64,000 nucleotides of DNA from NCBI GenBank assembly GCA_017531585.1, contig JAFXKT010000002.1, positions 196,203-260,202 of the forward strand, given 5' to 3'. Below, piece by piece: positions 16,357-23,777 of this stretch. A program made the translations under genes and the position numbers. Within the stretch, counting starts at the first letter, position 1; every line of letters begins with the position of its first letter. The notes beneath the pieces are model-generated. The model saw only the letters and a list, made by a program, of their open reading frames with translations. It ran no database searches and was not told where the DNA came from. Source of the stretch: Candidatus Saccharimonadota bacterium. GTDB taxonomy: Bacteria > Patescibacteriota > Saccharimonadia > Saccharimonadales > Saccharimonadaceae.

Positions 16357-16367
16357 ATTATACCATA
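16357..16367 (-). promoter_or_regulatory. Extended minus-10 of glgP
   Basis: Minus strand TATGGTATAAT, 13 bases before GTG 16345 and 20 before ATG 16336. Confidence 0.6.
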
Positions 16368-16392
16368 GCGCTAATGCTTAAAGAAGCGCTAT
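16365..16392. repeat. 8-bp inverted repeat between cotH and glgP
   Basis: ATAGCGCT (16365-16372) and AGCGCTAT (16385-16392) form a perfect hairpin with a 12-base loop. It covers the cotH stop codon and touches the glgP promoter. There is no T-tract. Confidence 0.45.
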
Positions 16393-18146
16393 TCGTAAAC
16401 GTAATAAAAATCTTCGTCTTCAGTAATGCTAGACTCGTCTACGATCTCTTCAGGCTTTGCTTCAAGATATTCTGGGTCGTCAGGAGACAATAAGACTCCA
16501 GTAGATAAGTAGACGGAAATATAGTTAGGGAGCACATATAGCCCCTCGGCTTCCATCGCACTAGTATTCCAAGGCAAGTAATATGTATCGAGATAAGAAA
16601 ATCTACTCAAGACATAATCTCTAAACCGAGACAATTTAAGGCTCGCATCTCCATGATTAGTATTTGGCCAACGATCCAAATCACGAAGGAAAGCACCAGA
16701 ATTATAGATTTTAGACTCGGCGGTATCAATAATTTTATTTAAATGATCGTCATCCCAAACACCTTGGCGAAGCTCTCGAAAACGAGTCGCGAGTGACCTA
16801 CAAATCTCAGTATCGCCAATCCTACGCTTCGCGGCGATATAATCAGTTGTTAGTAAAACATTTTCTTCGGGAGAAGAGTTGTACTGCAAACCAGCCAAAG
16901 AATCAGAGCCAAGAGCAATATCGAAATCCCACGGGGTTAAGACGGCTCGATAATGATCACCATCCCACTTAAAAGTAATATAGGCGTTTTTGAGCATACC
17001 CTGCGAATAGCGCGGCGCATCAGTATTCTGAGTTGCATTAATGAAGATATTAAAATCTATAACGTTTTTAAAATCAGAATATTTGTCGATCATGTCAGAA
17101 TCAGAGCTATATAAACTTTTAATATAATCCCTCAATACGCTATAGGCCATATCTCTATCAACATCATCGGTCTCTAGCGAGTAATATTCCAAATAATTAA
17201 TTTTACCAACAATAAAATCATAGAAGTTATCTTCCTCGGCAGCCTTAAACACAATATCTGGATGCTCGGCATTCGCGTCATAGTTAATCATCCCTTCATC
17301 GGGTTTATGACCCAACAAATACAATCCTGAATACGTGCCGTTTTCGATTAGCTCGACAAATTCCCACTCAGAACTATTACTAAAATCGAACGAGTGCCTA
17401 TCCGCAGAGTCAGACATCCAAAGTTTAGTCGCAAAAAAATCACGAACCTTCTCGAAATCGAAGGCAATATTATGAAGCATCCACTTATCACTCTCGCGCA
17501 TACCAAGAAGGCTTTTTGAATTAGAACGTACATTATTGCCAAAAGACTTCTGTGTCAGGTCTACAGAATAACTGCCTTTCTTGCTATAGAATGAAGATCT
17601 TCCACGTTTGTGCAACTTGCCATCAGAATTAGTAATACGGTTAAGAATGCCAGTTCGGTTATCATAGAGAGACATATTAAAACCTACATCTTCTCTTGAA
17701 GTAGGAAGATCAGATTCATAATCAATGCTAAGCAATGGCAAATTTGTAGTAACAAGATCAAAAACCTTATAAAACTTATTGTTATAAACAAGTAATTGCT
17801 GCTTTGTATTCTGTGCAATGCTTTCGTCGCTCAATTTCTCGCCCTTGATAGCAAGCTTCAAACCGCTACCGATCTGAATTGTAGGATTCAAGCGATTCGC
17901 ATCGCCATCAATCATGGAATAATAAAGAATATTTCCGTCAGAAACAAAAGGTTTTTCGTAATTAATTTTTAGCGGACTAATATCGAGCGTAATGTCTTCA
18001 TTGCGCGACTCGGTAATCTTAGCCCACTCATCTTCAGAAACGTAAAACTTATCCAGCCTATCATTAAAGCTTGTCGAATATAACAAAAAACCAAAAAGCG
18101 AAAGACTAAGAACAAGAATAATAATTGAAACGATTCTTCGATTCAT
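16389..18146 (-). CDS. CotH-family extracytoplasmic kinase-like protein
   Basis: 585 residues: an N-terminal signal anchor (about 5-24) followed by a CotH-type domain with KRGRSSFYSKKGSYSVDL (about 180-197), LLGMRESDKWMLHN, FVELIENGTYSGLYLL, TQNTDAPRYSQGMLKN (D376) and TPWDFDIALG (D407, D409). The two Asp blocks correspond to the catalytic and metal-binding acidic residues of CotH, which phosphorylates proteins outside the cytoplasm. The C-terminal 60 residues are acidic. It is the last gene of an operon gtrA-VTC-DUF4956-cotH, 11 bases after the DUF4956 gene. Substrate unknown. Confidence 0.85.
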   Translation of the reverse strand: MNRRIVSIIILVLSLSLFGFLLYSTSFNDRLDKFYVSEDEWAKITESRNEDITLDISPLKINYEKPFVSDGNILYYSMIDGDANRLNPTIQIGSGLKLAIKGEKLSDESIAQNTKQQLLVYNNKFYKVFDLVTTNLPLLSIDYESDLPTSREDVGFNMSLYDNRTGILNRITNSDGKLHKRGRSSFYSKKGSYSVDLTQKSFGNNVRSNSKSLLGMRESDKWMLHNIAFDFEKVRDFFATKLWMSDSADRHSFDFSNSSEWEFVELIENGTYSGLYLLGHKPDEGMINYDANAEHPDIVFKAAEEDNFYDFIVGKINYLEYYSLETDDVDRDMAYSVLRDYIKSLYSSDSDMIDKYSDFKNVIDFNIFINATQNTDAPRYSQGMLKNAYITFKWDGDHYRAVLTPWDFDIALGSDSLAGLQYNSSPEENVLLTTDYIAAKRRIGDTEICRSLATRFRELRQGVWDDDHLNKIIDTAESKIYNSGAFLRDLDRWPNTNHGDASLKLSRFRDYVLSRFSYLDTYYLPWNTSAMEAEGLYVLPNYISVYLSTGVLLSPDDPEYLEAKPEEIVDESSITEDEDFYYVYE

Positions 18147-18157
18147 TAAATCGCACC

Positions 18158-18823
18158 CTATACTAAATCATCTGCATCATATTCGATAACAGAGAAACGA
18201 ACAACCTTTTTGGTGTTACGAAGACGCTGAGTAAGAAGTTCAGGCTTCTTGATAGAAGCTTCGATAGCGTAATCTATGCCATCTGAAGTAAAGTTGCGAC
18301 TCTTGATGCGGAAGCTCTTAGCATGTTTCTTGAAAATAAGACCTAGTTTCTTATCGATTTGTTCGTGACTATGAATAATGATAATAAAAGGTTTGCGGCC
18401 AAAATGGACATGCTCTAAGACGAGCAGCAAAATCGTAACAGCAATAGACGTAATTATTGCTACAGGGAAAAGCTGGCAGCCACAAATAATACCCGTATGA
18501 ATTGACCAGAGAAGATAAATCATATCAACTGGATCTTTAACGGCAGTACGGAAGCGAATGATGGCCAAAGCGCCAATTGTGCCAAGCGTAATCACGACAT
18601 TGGACTGCAAGCAAAGAATGATTGTTGAAATAAAATACGGCAAAATCGTAATCGCGATATTAAACGACTTGTTATAGAAAGAGCGATGCGAAATAAGCCT
18701 ATAAACAGCAAACTCATAGATAGCAAGCACGGTCACAATCGCCAAAACAGAGCAAATCGTAAGAACGGAAATGGGCGAATTGTTGTAAATTTGCCCGATA
18801 TTATCAAATATTTGTGAAATCAT
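18158..18823 (-). CDS. DUF4956 membrane protein
   Basis: 221 residues with four membrane segments in the first 140 residues, including the conserved block GTIGALAIIRFRTAVKDPVDMIYLLWSI, then a soluble cytoplasmic domain. This is the pattern of DUF4956, which is often encoded next to VTC-domain and CotH proteins, as here. Its biochemical role is not established; the context suggests it supports an envelope process carried out with the VTC and CotH proteins. Confidence 0.85.
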   Translation of the reverse strand: MISQIFDNIGQIYNNSPISVLTICSVLAIVTVLAIYEFAVYRLISHRSFYNKSFNIAITILPYFISTIILCLQSNVVITLGTIGALAIIRFRTAVKDPVDMIYLLWSIHTGIICGCQLFPVAIITSIAVTILLLVLEHVHFGRKPFIIIIHSHEQIDKKLGLIFKKHAKSFRIKSRNFTSDGIDYAIEASIKKPELLTQRLRNTKKVVRFSVIEYDADDLV

Positions 18824-18832
18824 ATTATTCCT

Positions 18833-19627
18833 TTAAATTAATCCTTCGAGTTTTTTTCTTCCAAAGTAATATTTCGAGAATGAAGCTTGTTGCATTCCGT
18901 ATGAATCGATAATGTTCCTAATGTATCCAGGCAAGATATTGTCAAACTTTACCTCTAGAATATGATTGTTTGCATCTAGAAGAGGAAACTTTAGGTAATC
19001 CCCGGTTAAGAACTTATTAAATTCATAAGATACAGATATGTTTTTGTCCAAAGTAATGCGAATGTTTGCGATCGGTTCGGTATAGGCAATCCTATCGTAG
19101 TCGATTATGACCTTTGGCCTAAAATCTCGAGTCATTATTTCGTAGCAGAATCTTCTAAGAAGCGCTTCGTCGGTATTCCATAATACTTTTTCGGGCTCAC
19201 CGTTCAGAACATGCTGAAACTCTTCTTCGGTAATCTTGCAGGATTTTTTAATTCCACGCCCATCGCGTTTTCTTTTAAATTCCAAGTGCATATGTTTGCT
19301 AGTGCCGCCGCCATAATACCTTACGCGCCACTTAAACCTGTCTGGTATGCCTGCCTGATTCTGATTTGCTGAAGTATTAACATAATCATCGAAGTACAAG
19401 CTTCTTACGCTATATCCACCACTTGCACCAGAATGCTTATCGGTCGAAAGAATCGAATTAAGACGAGCTTCAAGAAGGCCAAGCTCTTGGTTATTGCATC
19501 TATATTTCCATTCATTGCGATATTGGCGACTAGTTTTCTCGCGCTTAAAAAAAGACAGCTTCTGCAAGACTGTATTGTCTCGCTCAGAAGAGTATATAGC
19601 CCTAGAAACCCGGTTCTCACTCGCCAT
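18833..19627 (-). CDS. VTC-domain (polyphosphate polymerase-like) protein
   Basis: 264 residues with the VTC tunnel-fold pattern: RNEWKYRCN, YSVRSLYFDDY, RFKWRVRYYGGG, MHLEFKRKRDGRGIKKSCKI, VIIDYDRIAY, IRITLDKNI and HILEVKFDNILPG. In yeast Vtc4 this domain makes polyphosphate from ATP; the conserved Arg, Lys and Glu residues of the tunnel are present here. The start at ATG 19627 is preferred to a TTG at 19648, because TATAAT lies 12 bases upstream of the ATG. It follows gtrA and precedes DUF4956. Confidence 0.82.
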   Translation of the reverse strand: MASENRVSRAIYSSERDNTVLQKLSFFKREKTSRQYRNEWKYRCNNQELGLLEARLNSILSTDKHSGASGGYSVRSLYFDDYVNTSANQNQAGIPDRFKWRVRYYGGGTSKHMHLEFKRKRDGRGIKKSCKITEEEFQHVLNGEPEKVLWNTDEALLRRFCYEIMTRDFRPKVIIDYDRIAYTEPIANIRITLDKNISVSYEFNKFLTGDYLKFPLLDANNHILEVKFDNILPGYIRNIIDSYGMQQASFSKYYFGRKKLEGLI

Positions 19628-19658
19628 AGTAATATAACTATTATACAACGAATGTAGT

Positions 19659-20222
19659 TTAGACGCTTTCTGGGCGCTCTATCTTATCGTTCTTCTTAAA
19701 GATAAATAGTTTACTAAAGACGAAATTTAGAATAATAACAACAATGTTAGCAATAATCTTCATAAGGATTGCGTTCCAATGCAAGATATCAACGAAGAGC
19801 CACATCATAACAGATTCAATCCCCAGGGTAATGAGCCTTGCAACAACAAAGCTACTAGCTTCGCGAGCACCATCTTTTTTATTCTTTGTCTTGCTATTAA
19901 AGACGCAGTATTTGTTTGTTATGTAGGCGAAAATTACGCCAACAATCCACGCAATAGAATTGCTTACGAGAGTAGGGAAAGAAAATGCGTTAAATAGCGC
20001 AAAAGTAATAACGTTAACGACGGTAGTTAAACCGCCAAAAACCAAATAACGCATAGTTTCGATATTTTTTAGATACCATTTTACAAATGCTTTAAGGCCA
20101 ATAGCGTTAAAAATGTTCAAGAAAAAGCCTTCAGTTACATCAGTTGCTTTTTGTAAAAAATTACGATTATTGACTTTAATCTTATGGACCGTCTCGTTAG
20201 ATACTTTCTTGAAACTCTTCAT
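19659..20222 (-). CDS. GtrA-like membrane protein
   Basis: 187 residues: a basic N-terminal region, then four membrane segments with MRYLVFGGLTTVVNVITFALFN, WIVGVIFAYITNKYCVF and NFVFSKLFIFK, typical of the GtrA family. GtrA proteins are thought to move polyprenyl-linked sugars across the membrane or support glycosyltransferases. It is the first gene of the operon leading to cotH. No Shine-Dalgarno; a TATAAT (20235-20230, minus strand) ends seven bases before the ATG, so it is probably leaderless. Confidence 0.85.
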   Translation of the reverse strand: MKSFKKVSNETVHKIKVNNRNFLQKATDVTEGFFLNIFNAIGLKAFVKWYLKNIETMRYLVFGGLTTVVNVITFALFNAFSFPTLVSNSIAWIVGVIFAYITNKYCVFNSKTKNKKDGAREASSFVVARLITLGIESVMMWLFVDILHWNAILMKIIANIVVIILNFVFSKLFIFKKNDKIERPESV

Positions 20223-20236
20223 TATAGAAATTATAA

Positions 20237-20265
20237 CAAAAAATACCCCAGTTCACGGACTGGGG
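20237..20265 (-). terminator. Terminator of the 20253 gene with stop codon in the loop
   Basis: Minus strand CCCCAGT / ACTGGGG followed by TATTTTTT. The 6-base loop holds the TGA stop (20255-20253). The tail runs directly into the gtrA minus-10. Confidence 0.85.
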
Positions 20266-20825
20266 AAAGAAGGATAAGTACGGCGATCGTAGTCGGTAAG
20301 CTTTTCGAGATACTTGCCGCTTTTATCGCAGCGCCACATTCTCGTAAAACTATCCTGATCTCTTCCGATAGCCGAAATAATAGGAGTGTCAAATCTGCCA
20401 TCAAGATCAATGTCGCGAATCCAGTAATCGCCGATGTTTACAACAATGCGCAACCTAGGCGTATCTAGGTGCCAAGCCTTTCCATCGAAGCTAACCTTTA
20501 TGTCGGACATAAAATCAGGCAGATCGAAATCAACAAGAGTAGCCATATAAATTGGGTTTTTCTCGTATATAATCCCATTTTCAATATAGCAGTTACGAGG
20601 ATTAAGAACAGACAGATAATGCTCATCATGACGACAGTGGCCAAAATAGACGATATCTTCAGCTTTGCAATCAAGACATTCCTTCTCGTGACATGCAAAG
20701 TGATAAGATCCGTCATCAAGGACACTGCGGCAATTTCTCGCAAAATCTGGCAACTTGTCGCTATTAGCAACAAAAGCCTGCAACTCAAGCCTCTCTCTTG
20801 TGACATAAATTACGTCCTTTAACAT
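20253..20825 (-). CDS. Hypothetical protein with Cys/His cluster
   Basis: 190 soluble residues. A cluster of C45, H46, C50, C53, H63, C64, H66 and H69 (FACHEKECLDC...FGHCRHDEH) looks like a metal-binding site. Near the C-end RDIDLDGRFD resembles an Asp-rich calcium-loop motif. No family recognised. GGGAGGCG precedes the ATG. It ends with TGA, the only TGA stop I found in the window; the stop lies in the loop of its terminator. Own transcription unit upstream of gtrA. Confidence 0.6.
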   Translation of the reverse strand: MLKDVIYVTRERLELQAFVANSDKLPDFARNCRSVLDDGSYHFACHEKECLDCKAEDIVYFGHCRHDEHYLSVLNPRNCYIENGIIYEKNPIYMATLVDFDLPDFMSDIKVSFDGKAWHLDTPRLRIVVNIGDYWIRDIDLDGRFDTPIISAIGRDQDSFTRMWRCDKSGKYLEKLTDYDRRTYPSFPSP

Positions 20826-20922
20826 AGACGCCTCCCTTCCTAGAAAAGAACGAATACTACTCTTAATATTATAGCATAAAATGCCAGTAAAAGCAATAGC
20901 GCTATATCTTGCTCATAAAAAT

Positions 20923-20951
20923 TAGACATTCTTCAAAAAAAGTGATAATAT
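20923..20951 (+). promoter_or_regulatory. Promoter of tRNA-Gln
   Basis: TAGACA (20923-20928), 17-base spacer, TAATAT (20946-20951) preceded by TGA. The tRNA begins 13 bases downstream. Confidence 0.7.
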
Positions 20952-20963
20952 AGTATCAACCGT

Positions 20964-21038
20964 TGGGGATTCGCCAAGTGGTAAGGCATCGGGTTCTGGT
21001 CCCGACATTCGGGGGTTCGAATCCCTCATCCCCAGCCA
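20964..21038 (+). tRNA. tRNA-Gln (anticodon CTG)
   Basis: TGGGGAT pairs with ATCCCCA, anticodon stem TCGGG/CCCGA around TTCTGGT (anticodon CTG), T-arm GGGGG TTCGAAT CCCTC (one mismatch or wobble at its end), and an encoded GCCA end. Confidence 0.95.
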
Positions 21039-21186
21039 AGTCAAGAAAACAAGCCTGAAGGGCTTATTTTTTTTGACTTGATTGAAGATGGGTTCGCCCC
21101 ACTTTAGGGTTCGTCCAATGCCCGATCGCTTGCGACGACGGCGCATTGTTTATATCCCTCATCCATCCTATACGGATTCAAGAAAA
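21021..21186 (+). repeat. Short direct repeats at and downstream of the tRNA-Gln 3' end
   Basis: ATCCCTCATCC occurs inside the tRNA (21021-21031) and again at 21154-21164; TCAAGAAAA follows each copy (21041-21049 and 21178-21186). The stretch between holds several GC-rich hairpins (a GGGTTCGCCC loop near 21090; CAATGC/GCATTG near 21117-21149). It could be a decayed attachment site or a structured RNA. The 189 bases from the tRNA to 21228 contain no gene. Confidence 0.35.
21037..21079 (+). terminator. Terminator of tRNA-Gln
   Basis: Outer stem CAAGTCAA / TTGACTTG and inner stem AAGCC / GGCTT followed by ATTTTTTTT form a long hairpin directly after the tRNA. Confidence 0.75.
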
Positions 21187-21199
21187 ATCTAATTAACAG

Positions 21200-21228
21200 C
21201 AAAAGCCCCGCTTCGGCAGGGCTCTTTT
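21200..21228. terminator. Terminator of the 21228 gene
   Basis: AGCCCcGC ttcg GCaGGGCT stem with A's on the left and T's on the right. Confidence 0.8.
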
Positions 21229-21905
21229 TATACGATTTCGAGACTCGGTTCGGCGAATTTCTGAAGATCCGGAAAATCCTTCTTTGCGCGGTCGTTAACC
21301 ATCTTGATATAAAGCTCTACGCCTTCATCATAATTAAAACCACTCGCTCTTGCGAACAGTGAAAGATAATTACTATTCGCAGCCAGATATTTCAGATCAT
21401 CAACCTTAAGAATTAGTGGGCTATAATGACTCACCCTAATACTCGTGCCTTCGTATTCTCCAGTAAGCGCAACATAATCATCGCGAATATCCTGGCGAAT
21501 GAACTTGCCAGGCAGGAGAATGCCTTCCATGCCAAGAGTAGAATAAACATCCTCGTCAGGCGAGAAGTAACCGACTATCGGACGATGTGTCGTAATAATC
21601 GGCTTCGAAAGAGCAGCCGGCAAAACTTTCTCAATCTCCGAAATAGCGTAAGTCGCATTCTTTCTACGCTCGACAAGATAATCATAGCGGGCCTTGTAAG
21701 ATTTGCGGTAGCCGCCTTCATCAACACGGCGAATATAACATTCAGCACCCCTCAGAAGGCAAGTCCACTCTTCAAGAATTAGCTCAAGATTTTCTTTTCC
21801 GAGAAAAAGAAGCGAATTCCTATTCGGGATCAGGATACTGCGCCAAGTCGGCGGCATAACCTTTTTGCCATAAGTCTCAAAACCTTTATACGTACTTCTA
21901 GACAT
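21228..21905 (-). CDS. Hypothetical soluble protein, 225 aa
   Basis: Starts MSRSTYKGFETYGKK. No signal peptide or membrane segment in this form. The region RGAECYIRRVDEGGYRKSYKARYDYLVERRKNATYAI is basic and helical. No family recognised. The start at 21905 is chosen because GGGGGTG lies just upstream; the frame stays open to 21974 but that extension would be a hydrophobic stretch read through the leader. Divergent from the CYTH gene; both may use the ATTATAAT at 21961-21968. Confidence 0.55.
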   Translation of the reverse strand: MSRSTYKGFETYGKKVMPPTWRSILIPNRNSLLFLGKENLELILEEWTCLLRGAECYIRRVDEGGYRKSYKARYDYLVERRKNATYAISEIEKVLPAALSKPIITTHRPIVGYFSPDEDVYSTLGMEGILLPGKFIRQDIRDDYVALTGEYEGTSIRVSHYSPLILKVDDLKYLAANSNYLSLFARASGFNYDEGVELYIKMVNDRAKKDFPDLQKFAEPSLEIV

Positions 21906-22018
21906 AGACACACCCCCTTCATAATGCAAGCCTAGATTAACGAAATAATAACTTACAAGTATTATAATTATCAATAAGACAAACCAAAAACAAAAAAGAA
22001 TTTAATCAGGAGAGAGAA

Positions 22019-22549
22019 ATGCTTAGAACAGAAGATATTGAACTAGAACGAACCTTTTTGGCAAAGCAAATTCCAAAAGAATTGGCAGGATCAACCCCAG
22101 AAACAATCAAGGACATATATATCCCAGTAAATGCTAAGCATCCACAAATTCGCATCCGTTCTCGTGGCGACAAAATGGAAATCACCAAAAAGTTGCCACT
22201 CGTAGACGGCGACGCTTCCGAACAAATCGAGCGTACGATCCCTTTGTCTGACGCAGAATATGTGGCATTGTCTCAAATCGATGGCAAAGTTATAGAAAAA
22301 GATCGCTATAAAGTTGAAATCGACGGCCACCATGCAGAAGTGGATGTTTTCAAGGGCGACCTAGAAGGTCTAGTTTTGATTGATTTCGAATTCCAGAGCC
22401 GCGAAGAAATGGAACAGTTTACAATGCCAGCGTGCGCCCTAGCAGACGTTACTCAGGCTGGTTTTATTGCAGGCGGATTACTAGCCGGCAAGTCTATCGA
22501 CGACATCCTCAACCAGCTTCAAGAATATGGCTATAAATTGTTAGCCTAA
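22019..22549 (+). CDS. CYTH-domain (triphosphate tunnel) protein
   Basis: 176 residues with the CYTH signature near the start (IELERTFLAK), followed by IRIRSRGDKMEITKK, ERTIPLSDAEY, DRYKVEIDGHHAEVDVFKGDLEGLVLIDFEF. These alternating acidic and basic residues line the metal and triphosphate-binding tunnel. Members include thiamine triphosphatase, tripolyphosphatase and class IV adenylate cyclase; the exact substrate is open. A VTC protein, the same superfamily, lies 2.4 kb away, so a link to polyphosphate is possible. GGAGAG precedes the ATG. The stop overlaps the convergent capA-like stop. Confidence 0.85.
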   Translation: MLRTEDIELERTFLAKQIPKELAGSTPETIKDIYIPVNAKHPQIRIRSRGDKMEITKKLPLVDGDASEQIERTIPLSDAEYVALSQIDGKVIEKDRYKVEIDGHHAEVDVFKGDLEGLVLIDFEFQSREEMEQFTMPACALADVTQAGFIAGGLLAGKSIDDILNQLQEYGYKLLA

Positions 22550-23670
22550 TTCTTCAAAACAATCTCGTTATCCTCTGTGATTGTAATGTTTGGTGACCAA
22601 GATTCTACTTGGTTTACAAGATTTTGACGCTCTTCGCCAGAAAGAATCCTGGTAAACATATTTTCCTGCCAACCAACAATAAAGTAATACTTTAATTCGC
22701 CTTCAGGACTAAGCTTAAACTGGAATATAGCAGTAGGCTCACTCATATCATTAAAGATATAATCGCCAAGGTTATAAATAATCGGCTTTCCATTGTAAAA
22801 ATCAATGCCTTGCAAAGTATGCGCATGGCCACCAACAATTATGTCGGCGCCAGCATCAATGTATTCTTTTGCGGTATCAATCTGAACCTGTTCCAAAACA
22901 TGCGAAGATTCCGTGCCCCAGTGAATGATCGCAACAACTATATCGCTATTCGCCTTAGCGGTCTTTATAGCATCTACAAAATCCGCCGTATCATAACAGA
23001 GAAGAATACCGCCTGTAGTATCGGTCGCCCCAGGAGTATCAATACCCCACTTTTCCGCACGAGAAGCATTCACAAAAGCAATCGTCTGACCGCTCGGCGC
23101 TTTGTAATAGTAAGCCTTTTTTGCTTCTTCAAGATTATGCCCGGCACCAATATGCGGCATATTACGCTGTTCGAAAGCATCAAGCATATCATTAAAGGCA
23201 TCACCCTGAAAATCATAAACGTGATTATTTGCAAGCGTAACCAAATCTACGCCCATGTCATCGTAAATACTTAAGCGATCCGGATTTGCGCGAAAAGTAT
23301 AGGCCTTGCCCGGAATGGCCGAGCCACGATTACTTACCGTAAACTCGCTATTTGCGACCATTAAATCACTGCTACGCATAATACCAAGCGCCTCAGCAGA
23401 CAAAATCCCATCAACGCCATGACCACGCACATCATAAGCCGGCATAACCGACCAGTTATCTGCTAGAGAAATATCCCCGACTATACTAACAGTAGTATCG
23501 GGCAAACGATCGGGCGCCACCTCTTGCGAACTCTTATCTACCTTATTCTCAGTAACGCTAGGCTGCAAAAGAGTTTTAACAAAGTAAACGATAAAAATAG
23601 AACCAAGAAGAACGAAAAATATCGTCAGAGATTTAGCAAGACTATAGCGACGCCAAAAAGAATGAATCAT
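22546..23670 (-). CDS. CapA-family metallophosphatase-like surface protein
   Basis: 374 residues: an N-terminal membrane anchor (about 12-34), then a CapA/PgsA-type domain with SIVGDISL, ANSEFTVSNRG, TLANNHVYDF, VVAIIHWGTES, GGHAHTLQG and KPIIYNLGDYIFND. These His, Asp and Asn residues match the calcineurin-like metal site of the family, which in Bacillus takes part in poly-gamma-glutamate export. No other capsule genes are visible, so the substrate is uncertain. It is probably leaderless: TATAAT ends 10 bases before the ATG. Confidence 0.85.
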   Translation of the reverse strand: MIHSFWRRYSLAKSLTIFFVLLGSIFIVYFVKTLLQPSVTENKVDKSSQEVAPDRLPDTTVSIVGDISLADNWSVMPAYDVRGHGVDGILSAEALGIMRSSDLMVANSEFTVSNRGSAIPGKAYTFRANPDRLSIYDDMGVDLVTLANNHVYDFQGDAFNDMLDAFEQRNMPHIGAGHNLEEAKKAYYYKAPSGQTIAFVNASRAEKWGIDTPGATDTTGGILLCYDTADFVDAIKTAKANSDIVVAIIHWGTESSHVLEQVQIDTAKEYIDAGADIIVGGHAHTLQGIDFYNGKPIIYNLGDYIFNDMSEPTAIFQFKLSPEGELKYYFIVGWQENMFTRILSGEERQNLVNQVESWSPNITITEDNEIVLKN

Positions 23671-23680
23671 GCTTATATTA

Positions 23681-23709
23681 ATTATAAAAATTCAGAAAAA
23701 TACTGTCAA
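23681..23709 (-). promoter_or_regulatory. Promoter of the CapA-like gene
   Basis: TTGACA (23709-23704), 17-base spacer, TATAAT (23686-23681), ATG 10 bases on. The minus-35 lies at the end of the upstream terminator tail. Confidence 0.8.
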
Positions 23710-23738
23710 AATAAAGAAGCCCGCACTGGATGTGCGGG
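23710..23738 (-). terminator. Terminator of the coiled-coil gene
   Basis: Minus strand CCCGCAC / GTGCGGG hairpin followed by CTTCTTTATTTT. Confidence 0.75.
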
Positions 23739-23777
23739 TTCTTTCGTGAGTATGTTTTGGTGCTTTTTGAATTAGGA

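Noticed and set aside
19628..19648. TTG start for the VTC gene at 19648
   Set aside because: It would place the start upstream of the TATAAT at about 19645; the ATG at 19627 fits the promoter and the family N-terminus better.
20922..21146. Minus-strand frame of 74 codons containing RDSNPR and LPLGESPTV
   Set aside because: It is the antisense of the tRNA-Gln gene and its terminator; this peptide pattern is a common false gene over tRNAs.
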